A stretch of DNA of 36,601 nt from contig NZ_SGUC01000032.1 of the NCBI RefSeq assembly GCF_005435165.1, positions 1 to 36,601 on the forward strand. The letters run 5' to 3'. The notes beneath the pieces are model-generated. The model saw nothing but the letters and a program-made list of their open reading frames with translations. It made no database searches and was not told the origin of the DNA. Every line of letters begins with the position of its first letter. Within the stretch, counting starts at the first letter, position 1. This DNA is from Halorubrum sp. GN11_10-6_MGM (GTDB lineage: Archaea > Halobacteriota > Halobacteria > Halobacteriales > Haloferacaceae). Position numbers and translations under genes: made by a program. Positions 6,680 through 14,963 of the stretch are shown one piece after another.

Positions 6680-8317
6680 ATGGACACGTGGAAGCGGCGG
6701 GTCGTGTCGTACACGGTCTTTCTCGGCGTCGTGCTCACGTTCACCGCCGTGGCGTACCGGTGGGGGATGCGCGTCTACGAGAGCGACCCCCGGACCCTGA
6801 TCGAGTCGTTCCAGTTCGCGATCGAGATGTTCACCACGACCGGGTTCGGCGGCGACGCGTCGTCGTGGCAGAGCCAGCAGATGCACGCGTTCGTCGCCGT
6901 GATGGACCTCGTCGGGATGATGCTGCTCATCGGTGCGCTCCCCGTCGTCGCGACCCCGGTCCTCGAATCGGCGTTCTCGACGACCGTCCCCCGGTCGCTG
7001 GACGAGGAGCTGTCGGGACACGTCGTGGTCTGTTCCGACACCACGCGCTCGGACGCGCTCTTAGACGAGTTCGAGTCGGAGGACGTCCGATACGCGGTCG
7101 TCGAACCCGACCCCGATCGGGCGCTGGCGCTGTACGAGGCGGGCCACAGGGTGGTCCGCGCCGACCCCGAGACGACCGCCGGGCTCGAAAGCGCGCGCCT
7201 CGGTGCGGCCCGCGCCCTCGTCACCGACGTCTCCGACCGGGTCGACGCGAGCATCGTCCTCGCCGCGAAGGAGCTCTCGACCGACGTCCGCGCGATCAGC
7301 GTCGTCGAGGACCCGACCCGCGAGCGCTACCACCGGCTCGCCGGCGCGGACGAGGTGCTCTCCCCGCGGTCGCTGCTCGGCGAGCGCCTCGCCTCGAAGG
7401 TGACGACGGCGGTGCGGACCGACCTCGACGAGGCGGTCGAGATCGGCGACTCGCTCCGGATCGCGGAGGTGTCGATCCACCACGGGAGCGGCCTCGCCGG
7501 CTCGACGCTGGCGGGCAGTCGGATCGGCGAACGCACCGGGGTCGACGTGATCGGCGCGTGGTTCGACGGCTCGTTCGAGGCGGCGCCCCCGCCGGACGCG
7601 ACGCTGTCGGCCGGCACGGTCCTCCTCGTTTCGGGGACCGAACCGCAGGTCGAGGCGCTCGTCGACCTGACCAACTCGGCGGCCCGCCGGTTCGCCGCGG
7701 GCGAGACGGTCGTCGTCGGCCACGGACAGGTCGGGACGACCGTCGCGGATGCCCTCGAGGCGGCCGACATCCCGGTGACCGTCGTCGACCGCGAGGACGG
7801 CGAGGAGATCGACGTGGTCGGCGACGCGACGGACCCGGAGACGCTGCTGGACGCCGGCATTGCCGACGCGAGCACCGTCGTCCTCGCGCTCCCCGACGAC
7901 ACGACGACCGAGTTCGCGACGCTCGTGGCCCGGGACTCGGCGCCGAACGTGGAGATTCTCGCGCGGGTCGAAGACCCCGAGAGCGTGCCGAAGATGCACC
8001 GGGCCGGCGCCGACTACGTCCTCTCCCTCTCGACGGTGACCGGACGGATGTCCGCGTCGGCCGTGTTCACGGACCGGGACGTGATCTCGCTCGACACACA
8101 CGTCGAGGTCGTCCGGAGCGAGGCGCCGAAGCTGGTCGGTCGGACCGTCGGCGGGGCCGCGGTCCGCCGGACCACCGGCTGTTCCGTCATCGCCGTCGAG
8201 CGGGGCGACGAGCTCGTCACCGACGTGGGTCCGGAGACGCGGATCGAGCGGGGCGACGAACTCGTCGTCGCCGGCACCGACGAGGGGGTCCGCGCGTTCG
8301 AGCGCGCGTTCGCCTAG
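6680..8317 (+). CDS. two-helix potassium channel with tandem RCK (TrkA-N/TrkA-C) domains
   Basis: Likely ligand-gated K+ channel in the cytoplasmic membrane. Residues about 9-27 form TM1, then a pore helix and the filter-like TTTGFGGD (about 51-58), then TM2 at about 68-93. The cytoplasmic part holds two RCK units, each Rossmann-like plus TrkA-C. The second keeps a nucleotide-binding GHGQVGTTVADAL (about 345), while the first begins HVVVCSDTTRSDALL and lacks the glycine motif. Ligand could be NAD(H), ATP/ADP or an ion. Total 545 residues fits one TM pair plus two RCK units. A T-rich box (GTTTTTGTAC, about 6647-6656) precedes the ATG by about 25-30 nt. K+ handling is central to salt-in osmoadaptation. 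Confidence 0.9.
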   Translation: MDTWKRRVVSYTVFLGVVLTFTAVAYRWGMRVYESDPRTLIESFQFAIEMFTTTGFGGDASSWQSQQMHAFVAVMDLVGMMLLIGALPVVATPVLESAFSTTVPRSLDEELSGHVVVCSDTTRSDALLDEFESEDVRYAVVEPDPDRALALYEAGHRVVRADPETTAGLESARLGAARALVTDVSDRVDASIVLAAKELSTDVRAISVVEDPTRERYHRLAGADEVLSPRSLLGERLASKVTTAVRTDLDEAVEIGDSLRIAEVSIHHGSGLAGSTLAGSRIGERTGVDVIGAWFDGSFEAAPPPDATLSAGTVLLVSGTEPQVEALVDLTNSAARRFAAGETVVVGHGQVGTTVADALEAADIPVTVVDREDGEEIDVVGDATDPETLLDAGIADASTVVLALPDDTTTEFATLVARDSAPNVEILARVEDPESVPKMHRAGADYVLSLSTVTGRMSASAVFTDRDVISLDTHVEVVRSEAPKLVGRTVGGAAVRRTTGCSVIAVERGDELVTDVGPETRIERGDELVVAGTDEGVRAFERAFA

Positions 8318-8401
8318 AACCGGCTCGCGGCGCCGCTCCCGCCGCCGCGACCGCCGGGACGAGTCGAACGCTTCAAGTATTCGCTGGCTGTTCATACCCG
8401 T

Positions 8402-8773
8402 ATGAAAGACCAGGGACGCTCCGCGCGCAAGCGGACCGGCGGCCGACTCAAGCACGCCTCGAACAAGAAGCGCCACCAGCTTGGCCGCGAGCCCGCCGAG
8501 ACCACGGTCGGCGAAACGCGACTCCAGTACATCGACTCCCGCGGCACGGACCAGAAGGTCCGCGCGCTCTCGACGAACGTCGCGCAGGTCGCCGACGACG
8601 GCGAGGTCAGCGAGGCGGAGATAGAGAACGTCGTCGACAACCCCGCGAACGTCAACTACGCCCGACGGAACATCGTCACCAAGGGCGCCATCATCGAGAC
8701 GTCCGCCGGTCGCGCCCGGGTCACCTCCCGTCCCGGCCAGACCGGGCAGGTCAGCGCGGTCCTGCTCGACTGA
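8402..8773 (+). CDS. rps8e: 30S ribosomal protein S8e
   Basis: Archaeal/eukaryotic-type small-subunit protein of 123 residues. The N-terminus MKDQGRSARKRTGGRLKHAS and the later NPANVNYARRNIVTKGAIIET are diagnostic of S8e. The C-terminal TSRPGQTGQVSAVLLD matches the short archaeal form without the eukaryotic insertion. A TATA-like TTCAAGTATT (about 8372-8381) stands 25-30 nt before the ATG, so the mRNA is probably leaderless or nearly so. It is followed 50 nt later by rnhB on the same strand. Confidence 0.97.
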   Translation: MKDQGRSARKRTGGRLKHASNKKRHQLGREPAETTVGETRLQYIDSRGTDQKVRALSTNVAQVADDGEVSEAEIENVVDNPANVNYARRNIVTKGAIIETSAGRARVTSRPGQTGQVSAVLLD

Positions 8774-8823
8774 GGTCGCGCCTTTTCTGAAGCTATTTCC
8801 GCTCGCACGCCCACCAGCCACGC

Positions 8824-9609
8824 GTGTATCTCGGCGTCGACGAAGCAGGCAAGGGGCCCGCGCTCGGCCCGATGGTCGCGGCGGCGGTGATCGCCGATCC
8901 GGCGACGCTCCCCGCCGACGTGGACGATTCGAAGCGGGTCGCGCCGGCCAGACGCGAGGAGCTGGCCGGCGCCCTCAGCGGCGACCCGGACGTCGCCGTC
9001 GGCGTCGCCTTCGTCGAACCCGCCGAGATCGACCGGCCCGACACGGACATGAACACACTCACCGTCCGCGGACAGGCGCGTGCGGTGCGGATCGCACTTT
9101 CCGGGAGCGTCGCGGCGGGTATCGACGAGCCGATCCGCGTCGTCGCGGACGCGGGCGACACCAGCGAGGAGCGCTTCGCGCGGCGCCTCCGCGAGTTCGT
9201 CGAGACCGACGCCGGGAACGGGAACGACGCCGGGAACGGGAACGACGCCGGGAACGGGAACGACGCCGGGAACGGGAACGACGCCGGGAACGAGCCCCCG
9301 GAAAACGGCGAGCCGCTCCCGTCGATCGACGTGACGGCCGCCCACGGCGCCGATGAGGACGACCCCGTCGTCGGTGCCGCGAGCGTCGTCGCCAAGGTGG
9401 CCCGCGACGCCGCGATGGCCGAGATCGACGCGGAGTACACCGCGTACGACGAGCTCGGGAGCGGCTATCCGAGCGACCCGGTAACCCGGGCGTTCCTCCG
9501 CGAGTACGTCGCCGAGACGGGAGATCTCCCCGACTGTGCCCGCCGGTCGTGGGCGACCTGCGACGACGTCCTCGCGGCCGCCGAGCAGTCGGCGTTAGAC
9601 GAGTTCTGA
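8824..9609 (+). CDS. rnhB: ribonuclease HII
   Basis: Endonuclease that cuts RNA in RNA-DNA hybrids and removes misincorporated ribonucleotides, using two metal ions. The GTG start gives MYLGVDEAGKGPALGPM with catalytic Asp6 and Glu7; VDDSKRV, the third acidic region at RVVADAGD, and VVGAASVVAKVARD with further conserved residues follow. The C-terminus SGYPSDPVTRAFLREY is typical. At 261 residues it is longer than the archaeal norm of about 210-220, because an in-frame block of Asp-Ala-Gly-Asn-Gly-Asn repeats (residues 129-156) sits in a surface region between core motifs. The core motifs are intact so the enzyme should be active. It follows rps8e and may share its transcript. Confidence 0.95.
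   Translation: MYLGVDEAGKGPALGPMVAAAVIADPATLPADVDDSKRVAPARREELAGALSGDPDVAVGVAFVEPAEIDRPDTDMNTLTVRGQARAVRIALSGSVAAGIDEPIRVVADAGDTSEERFARRLREFVETDAGNGNDAGNGNDAGNGNDAGNGNDAGNEPPENGEPLPSIDVTAAHGADEDDPVVGAASVVAKVARDAAMAEIDAEYTAYDELGSGYPSDPVTRAFLREYVAETGDLPDCARRSWATCDDVLAAAEQSALDEF
9208..9291 (+). repeat. 18-nt tandem repeat inside rnhB
   Basis: Four exact copies of GACGCCGGGAACGGGAAC plus a 12-nt partial fifth copy. Each unit adds six residues (DAGNGN) in frame, so copy-number change would alter only linker length. Confidence 0.95.
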
Positions 9610-9643
9610 CCCCGGACAGAGGGCGGTACGCGGAACGTCGCCC

Positions 9644-10342
9644 TCAGAACAGCCCGGCGGCGAGACCGCCGACCGCGCCGACGAACGTCTCCCACACCGA
9701 GAAGCCGGTCGCGATCGCCAACACGGTGTCGGCGCCGAAGAAGGCGAAAAGCAGCGCGGAGCCGAGATGCGCGAGCCGCATGTCGACCCGCCCGGCGAAC
9801 GTGTGGAAAAAGTACGCGTTCGCGAGGCTCACCGGGATGATCGCGAGCATCTCGCCGAGCCAGATCGCGGAGGTCGCGCCGTACTGGACCGCCAGCCCGA
9901 TGGTGACGAGCTGGGTCTTGTCGCCGAACTCGCCGGTCGCGGTGAGCAGAAAAATCGGCAGGAAGCCGCCGAGCGACCCCGAGTAGCGGTCGAGCGCCCC
10001 CGGAAGCGAGAGCTCCTCGAACGCGGCGGACCCGTCGTCGCTCTCGGTCTCGGGGCTCGCTCCGCGCGGCGGTGCGGAGCGATACAGGGCCACCGCGAAG
10101 GCGAAGAACAGCGCCGCGGTCACGGCGTCGAGCGCGACCGGCGGGAGCGCCGACTGGAGCGCCCGCCCGAACGCGATCTCGACGGCGGTCCATCCGGCGA
10201 ACGCGGAGCCCGCGGCGGCGACGACGACCTTGGGGTCGTATCGCGTCGCGAGCCCGGCGATCATCAGTTGGACCTTCTCGCCGGGCAGCACCGCGAGCTG
10301 CGCCGCGAACGCGACGACGACGATCTCGGCGTAGCCGGTCAT
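9644..10342 (-). CDS. GDT1/TMEM165 (UPF0016) family cation transporter
   Basis: Integral membrane protein of 232 residues with two three-helix halves joined by an acidic loop (about 88-115). Family members exchange Ca2+ or Mn2+ and carry an E-x-G-D-[KR]-[ST] motif in each half. The second half has the canonical ATGEFGDKTQL (about 130-140), while the first has VLPGEKVQL, in which the leading Glu and the Asp are replaced. The substrate is most likely Mn2+, by family analogy. The gene is on the minus strand, 35 nt from the convergent rnhB stop. Confidence 0.9.
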   Translation of the reverse strand: MTGYAEIVVVAFAAQLAVLPGEKVQLMIAGLATRYDPKVVVAAAGSAFAGWTAVEIAFGRALQSALPPVALDAVTAALFFAFAVALYRSAPPRGASPETESDDGSAAFEELSLPGALDRYSGSLGGFLPIFLLTATGEFGDKTQLVTIGLAVQYGATSAIWLGEMLAIIPVSLANAYFFHTFAGRVDMRLAHLGSALLFAFFGADTVLAIATGFSVWETFVGAVGGLAAGLF

Positions 10343-10406
10343 GCGTCACTCACCTCCCGTCGTTCGTCCGGACGGTGCCGGAGTTCCCCGACGGCGCCGA
10401 CTCGGT

Positions 10407-12011
10407 TCACCTGACCGTCAGCAGCCGCCGCAGGATGTCGCCGTACGCGGGGCGGGTGATCAGCACGCCGATCAGCACGCCGAGGATGGTGAAGATGGCG
10501 AACCCGGAGAGGTCGCCGAGCGAGAGCACCATCAGCGGCGACATCGCGATGATCGTCGTGGCCGCGGCGGCGCCGATGACCCAGAACGCCTGCCGGAACC
10601 GGGAGTCGAACACCGTCTGGGAGTTCACCTCGCCCTCGCTCATCACCTGATCGGCGATGATGACGAGGTCGTCGACGCCGGTCCCGACGACCGCGATGAA
10701 GCCCGCGATCACCGCCAGCTCGAGGGGATACCCGAGCAGCGCCGCGAACCCGAGCAGGGCGTACACCTCCGCCAGCGCCGTGACGATCATCGGGAGGGCG
10801 ACGCGCGGTTCGCGGTACCGGAGGAACACCATCCCGGCGACGGCGAACACGGACAGCACTCCGATGACGAGCGAGTACGTCCGGAAGTTCTCCCCCTGCG
10901 AGGCCGAGATGGAGGAGGAGGTCCCCTCGCCGCTGATGTCGAGGTCGGCGGGGAGCGCGCCGGCGCGGAGGTTCAGCGAGATGGTCTGCGCCTCGGCGAA
11001 CTCCCCGGTCGTGAGCCGGAAGTTCCCGGTGTCGGCCCACGAGCCGGCCGCCATGCTGTCGGCGAGACCGGGGTCCATCCCGAAGGAGTTGACGACCTCG
11101 CCGTCGACGACGAGCAGGAGACACGGGTTCCGATCCCCGTTCACCGTCTCTATCTCGCCGGTCTCCGGGTTGTACCCGCACCGGTCCGCCTGCGTCTGGT
11201 ACGCGTCGGCGAAGCCGCGCTGCGCGACGGCGTCTTGGAACGCGTGTGCCGGCGACTGACCGCTCTCGGCGGTGTTACGGACGGTGACCGGGACGTACGC
11301 GCCGGTGCCGCGGTCGCTCTGTGCCGCGGTCCCGATCTCCTCGAAGTCGTCCTGGATCAGCGCGCCCTCCTGAACGGCGGTGCCGTTTCCGTCGGGGTAC
11401 GCGACGTCGATCCGGACGGTTCCGCGCTCTTCGAGGAGGTCGATTACCTCCTGACGACCCTGTCCGGGGACCTCGACGAGGATGAAGTACTCGCCGGTGA
11501 TCGACTGGACCTGCTGGACGCTCCCGCCGGAGAGGCCCGCCTCGTTGATCTTCCCTTGGATGACGCTCATCGTCTCGTCGCGCGTCTCCTGCGTGACGCC
11601 GGATCGGATCGACTCGTACTCGTACCCGCTCGCGTCCATCGCCGCGCGGAACTGCGATTCGGTCACGGACGGCTCCGTCACCTCGACCGCGCTCTCCTCG
11701 GGCACGACGCCGACGTTGCGGACGGAGGCGTTCTCCAGCTCGGCCGCGACCGCCTCCGCGACCGTCCCCGGCGTGTCACCCCCGAACGCGACGTCGGTGG
11801 CGGTGTACCCCGACAGCGGCGCGCGGACGCGCGTCCCGCCCGCCAGATCGAGCCCGTACTGGAGGTTCGTGACCCCCTGTTGGGCCTCGCTGGCGCTCTC
11901 GCCGGGCGCCGGCTCCGGCCCGAACCCGGGGGCGAACAGCGCCACCGAGGAGCCGATCACGACGACGACGAGCAGCAGGATGCGCCAGTTCTCCTTGATC
12001 GGTTCGAGCAT
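10407..12011 (-). CDS. secD: protein translocase subunit SecD
   Basis: Membrane accessory of the Sec channel that uses the ion gradient to help release translocated proteins. 534 residues with TM1 (about 9-28), a large extracytoplasmic region beginning at QYGLDLAGGTRVRAPLSG, and five C-terminal helices from about residue 365. The RND-type signature appears in VIAGFIAVVGTGVDDLVIIADQ. The long P1 region is acidic as expected for a halophile. The gene starts at an ATG that shares its A with the secF stop (TAATG), giving translational coupling. Gene order is secF then secD, the reverse of the usual bacterial order. Confidence 0.97.
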   Translation of the reverse strand: MLEPIKENWRILLLVVVVIGSSVALFAPGFGPEPAPGESASEAQQGVTNLQYGLDLAGGTRVRAPLSGYTATDVAFGGDTPGTVAEAVAAELENASVRNVGVVPEESAVEVTEPSVTESQFRAAMDASGYEYESIRSGVTQETRDETMSVIQGKINEAGLSGGSVQQVQSITGEYFILVEVPGQGRQEVIDLLEERGTVRIDVAYPDGNGTAVQEGALIQDDFEEIGTAAQSDRGTGAYVPVTVRNTAESGQSPAHAFQDAVAQRGFADAYQTQADRCGYNPETGEIETVNGDRNPCLLLVVDGEVVNSFGMDPGLADSMAAGSWADTGNFRLTTGEFAEAQTISLNLRAGALPADLDISGEGTSSSISASQGENFRTYSLVIGVLSVFAVAGMVFLRYREPRVALPMIVTALAEVYALLGFAALLGYPLELAVIAGFIAVVGTGVDDLVIIADQVMSEGEVNSQTVFDSRFRQAFWVIGAAAATTIIAMSPLMVLSLGDLSGFAIFTILGVLIGVLITRPAYGDILRRLLTVR

Positions 12012-12892
12012 TACCGGGCCACCCCCTCGAACTTGTACCAGCGAAGCAGCGAGACGTTCAGCAGGTACGTGTTCATCAGGTCGGCGCAGAGCCCGACCGA
12101 GAGGATGATACCGATGTCACGCAGGAGGCCGATCCCGAACAGCGAGGCGACGACCGCCATCACGACCATCGCGGCGATGGAGGTGAGCGTCATCGTCACC
12201 CCGGTCCGCATCGCGCGGCTGACCGACTCGTAGAACTCGCCCGTGCGGCGCAGCACGGAGTCGTTCAACAGGATGTCCGAGTCGACGCTGTACCCGATGA
12301 TCATCAGAAGCGCCGCGATCGTCCCGAGTGTCATCTGGATTCCGAGCAGGTTCATCGCCGCGATCGGAATCACGAGGTCGGAGAACGCGGACGCGACGAC
12401 CGCCAGCGAGGGGACGAACGTCCGGAACAGCGCGAACACCAGCACGCTCATCCCGAGGAACGCGAGCGCGACGCCGAACAGCGCGGTCCGTGCGGTGTCG
12501 CTCGCGAAGCTCGGCGACACCTGATCGACCGCGGTCGTGGTCAACCCCGCCGCCTCCGCCTGATCTTGGAGGTCGTTCGCGAGTCCCTCCGGGTCGTCTT
12601 CGGCCGCCTGGAACGTGACGACGATCACGTCGTCGCCGGCGATCGTCCGGACCGAGTCGGGCTGCCGCTCGAAGGCCGTCTGGATCTGTTGTTCGGCGTT
12701 GCCCCCGTCGTCCGCGACTCGCAGCTCGACGCCGCCGGTGAACTCCAGTCCGAGGTTCGCCGGCGCACCGGTGGCGACGACCCAGCCGCCGATGATCGCC
12801 AACGCGAGGACCAGAAACGCGAGCGGCACCGCCGCGAGCTGCCGGTTCGAGTAGTCGGTGTAGTTGACTTCCGGCACCTCGATCGCTACCAT
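12011..12892 (-). CDS. secF: protein translocase subunit SecF
   Basis: Partner of SecD, 293 residues with six membrane segments: TM1 about 20-40, a short extracytoplasmic domain, then five helices from about 155. Signatures are NLGLEFTGGVELRV after TM1, YSVDSDILLNDSVLRR in the RND-like core, and SIAAMVVMAVVASLFG. A minus-strand TATA-like GCTTATTC (about 12916-12923) precedes the ATG by about 27 nt, so it heads a leaderless secFD transcript. It is divergent from the zinc-ribbon membrane protein at 13040. Confidence 0.97.
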   Translation of the reverse strand: MVAIEVPEVNYTDYSNRQLAAVPLAFLVLALAIIGGWVVATGAPANLGLEFTGGVELRVADDGGNAEQQIQTAFERQPDSVRTIAGDDVIVVTFQAAEDDPEGLANDLQDQAEAAGLTTTAVDQVSPSFASDTARTALFGVALAFLGMSVLVFALFRTFVPSLAVVASAFSDLVIPIAAMNLLGIQMTLGTIAALLMIIGYSVDSDILLNDSVLRRTGEFYESVSRAMRTGVTMTLTSIAAMVVMAVVASLFGIGLLRDIGIILSVGLCADLMNTYLLNVSLLRWYKFEGVAR

Positions 12893-13039
12893 AAATACCG
12901 GTTCCCCCGCGGGCGCGAATAAGCCTTCTTATCTGGGTGGCTGCGGCCGGTCAGTCCACGGTCCACGGCCTCGCCGACACGGCCGCTCGGCGTCCGCGAC
13001 CGGTTCTCCCGCTCGGCGGTAACAGTTATCACGCCGCAC

Positions 13040-13699
13040 GTGCTCTCCCGACGTATAGTCGACGAGGCGACCGTACGAGCAACCGCCATCGAGTACGCGG
13101 AACTCGAGCTGTACGACCCCGTCGAGGTCACGTTCGTCGGGATGACGGACGCCCCGAACGGCACCCGGGTGGGCCTCGAAGTCCAACTGAAAGAGGGCAG
13201 CCTCTTCGGCGGTTTCCTCGGGTCGCTCCTCGGCCTGGTCTTAGGGCTCATCGTGAGCCTCCCCTTCGTGTTCATCTTCCCCCCGTTGGTGGCACTCCTC
13301 GCGCCGGCCGGACTCCTCGGCGGCGCGTACGTCGCGTACTACGGGACGGCACCCACGGAGTACGCGACGGTCACCGTCGACGACGCCGGCGACGTGGTCA
13401 TGTCGAACCAGGACTACGCGGAGGGGGACTTCGACGACGCGCTGGGTCGGAGCGTCTCGGCGCACGGCGCCCAAGCGCGCCTTGAGGCCGACGCGCGGCG
13501 CCGCGCCTCGGCCGGACCGTCGCCATCCGAGGTGATGGACCTGTTCTTCGGCTCCGACAGCGAGTTCTCCGAACCCGACAGCTGCCCGGAGTGCGGCGCG
13601 AAGAACACGCTGCTGTCCCCGCAGTTCGCCGAGCTCGGCCCGGGGCGGTATCAGTGCGAGAACTGCGGGAACATCGTCAACCTCGCCGGCAGCGACTGA
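13040..13699 (+). CDS. membrane protein with C-terminal zinc ribbon
   Basis: 219 residues from a GTG start. An N-terminal basic/acidic domain (1-50) is followed by a hydrophobic block (about 58-103, two closely spaced membrane segments around LGLVLGLIVSLPFVFIFPPLVALLAP), then an acidic region and a C-terminal zinc ribbon with CPECG (about 182-186) and CENCG (about 207-211). The arrangement suggests an inner-membrane anchor with a cytoplasmic metal-binding domain; function unknown. TATA-like AGTTATC (about 13023-13029) is only some 14 nt before the GTG, so the exact start is less certain than for neighbours. It is divergent from secF. Confidence 0.75.
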   Translation: MLSRRIVDEATVRATAIEYAELELYDPVEVTFVGMTDAPNGTRVGLEVQLKEGSLFGGFLGSLLGLVLGLIVSLPFVFIFPPLVALLAPAGLLGGAYVAYYGTAPTEYATVTVDDAGDVVMSNQDYAEGDFDDALGRSVSAHGAQARLEADARRRASAGPSPSEVMDLFFGSDSEFSEPDSCPECGAKNTLLSPQFAELGPGRYQCENCGNIVNLAGSD

Positions 13700-13722
13700 G
13701 CGCCCGCCGCCGTCGCCGGCGC

Positions 13723-14214
13723 TTACGGCAGGTACCGCACGGCGACGACGCCCGGCTCCGACCGGATCTCGACGCGGTTCACGCCGAGCCGAGCCGCGCG
13801 CGCGAGCGTCCCCTCGCGGTCGTCGATCACGTCCGCGACCGCGTCTTCGGTCTCCGACTCCGGCGGCGTCAACACGTGGACCTCGCCGACGCCCGCGCGC
13901 TCCTCCCGGGAGAGCTCTCCCGTCGGCGTCTCCGCGGCGAGCTCGCGCTCGTGGACGGTCGGCGGCTCCGGGCTCTCCGCTATCGACAGCGAGCGGCGCT
14001 CCGCGACCTCGATCACCTGATAGGTGACCTCCATCGGGGGATCGGGGGCGACCGTCGCCTCGACGGCGTCGTCGACGTCGAGCCCGGGGTTCGAACTCAG
14101 CGTGTGGACCTGTCCGTCGTGGACGTCTTTCAGCACGGCCGAGTCGCTCTCGACGTGGGTGACGAGGAACGTACTCTCCTTCCCGTCGGTCACTGCGTCC
14201 GTCTCGTCGGTCAT
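13723..14214 (-). CDS. conserved haloarchaeal protein (DUF5812-like)
   Basis: 163-residue acidic soluble protein. The N-terminus STFLVTHVESDSAVLKDVHDGQVHTLSSNPGLDVDDAVEA reads like an OB or beta-barrel fold, and the C-terminus ends in two strands (VNRVEIRS, GVVAVRYLP). I associate the pattern with DUF5812, a haloarchaeal family of unknown function; that label is from memory. No catalytic motif is visible. The gene is convergent with the zinc-ribbon gene (24 nt gap) and follows a membrane-protein gene on its own strand. Confidence 0.75.
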   Translation of the reverse strand: MTDETDAVTDGKESTFLVTHVESDSAVLKDVHDGQVHTLSSNPGLDVDDAVEATVAPDPPMEVTYQVIEVAERRSLSIAESPEPPTVHERELAAETPTGELSREERAGVGEVHVLTPPESETEDAVADVIDDREGTLARAARLGVNRVEIRSEPGVVAVRYLP

Positions 14215-14275
14215 TGGGTTCGGATACTCGCTCGGGCGACTTCCCGCTTTCGAGCCGGGACCGCCGGGACGCCGC

Positions 14276-14884
14276 TCACGTCGAGCCGTCGGCGTCGGTC
14301 GGCTCGCCGGCGTCGGTCGACCCGCCGGCGTCGGCTCCCGCGCCGTTCGGCTCGCCGTCGACAGCCGCGCCGTCCTCCGACCCGCCGCGGAGCCGGAAGT
14401 GCGTCGCGAAGACGCCGAGCGCGGCCGCCGCGGGGGGGACGAATCCGGCCGGCTGCGGGAGCGCGTACAGCGTGTTGATCACGGGGGAGTCGCTCGGGTC
14501 TCGGAGCCCCTCCGGCGCCGAAATCACCAGTCCGAGGTACAGAGAGAGCAGGAACAGGAAGCCGGCGACCCCCATCCACCGATCGTAGGTGGCCGCGACT
14601 CGGTCGCCGCGGCGGTGTCTGCGGGCGACGAACAGGATCGGCGCCAGCAGCGGCCCGACGGCGCCGAGCCCGGCGACCACGAACAGCGACCGCGAGAAGA
14701 GAAACGTCCCCCCCTGCGCCGAGACGGTCTCGCCCATCCAGACGACTAAACCGAGCGTGACGACGAGCGCGACGAACCCGGCCGCCAGCGCGCCGAGCGC
14801 GGCGTACGCGCGCATCGTCAGCGACTCGGTCGCGCGGAACGCGTAGGGGATCGCGCCGAACACCCCGCGGTAGCTGTCTGCCAT
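14276..14884 (-). CDS. haloarchaeal membrane protein, four predicted helices
   Basis: 202 residues. Predicted membrane segments are near 27-50 (YAALGALAAGFVALVVTLGL), 63-88 (LFVVAGLGAVGPLLAPILFV), 103-122 (VAGFLFLLSLYLGLVI) and 147-163 (FVPPAAAALGVFATHF). The last 35 residues are a low-complexity acidic Gly/Ala/Asp/Thr tail. I recognise no family function. A minus-strand TTTAAT box (about 14908-14914) lies about 27 nt before the ATG and fits a leaderless transcript, with a divergent promoter for the next gene right beside it. Confidence 0.75.
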   Translation of the reverse strand: MADSYRGVFGAIPYAFRATESLTMRAYAALGALAAGFVALVVTLGLVVWMGETVSAQGGTFLFSRSLFVVAGLGAVGPLLAPILFVARRHRRGDRVAATYDRWMGVAGFLFLLSLYLGLVISAPEGLRDPSDSPVINTLYALPQPAGFVPPAAAALGVFATHFRLRGGSEDGAAVDGEPNGAGADAGGSTDAGEPTDADGST

Positions 14885-14907
14885 CGCCGTAAGTAGGGCC
14901 GTCGGCG

Positions 14908-14942
14908 AATTAAACCCCTCGTCGGCGGGAAGCCATTTATAC
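14908..14942. promoter_or_regulatory. back-to-back TATA boxes
   Basis: The minus-strand TTTAAT at about 14908-14914 serves the gene starting at 14884, and the plus-strand ATTTATAC at 14935-14942 serves the GTG at 14964. Each is about 26-27 nt from its start codon. Confidence 0.5.
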
Positions 14943-14963
14943 GCCCGACCGGATCGCTGTGAC

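Noticed and set aside
8844-9345. Minus-strand frame with PGVVPVPGVV repeats
   Set aside because: It is the antisense of the 18-nt repeats in rnhB, not a separate repetitive protein.
10341-12233. 630-codon plus-strand frame across secD
   Set aside because: Antisense shadow of secD with arginine/histidine-rich composition and no recognisable domain.
10407-12892. secF-secD order as a rearrangement
   Set aside because: I recall secF before secD as normal in haloarchaea, so it is not an anomaly.
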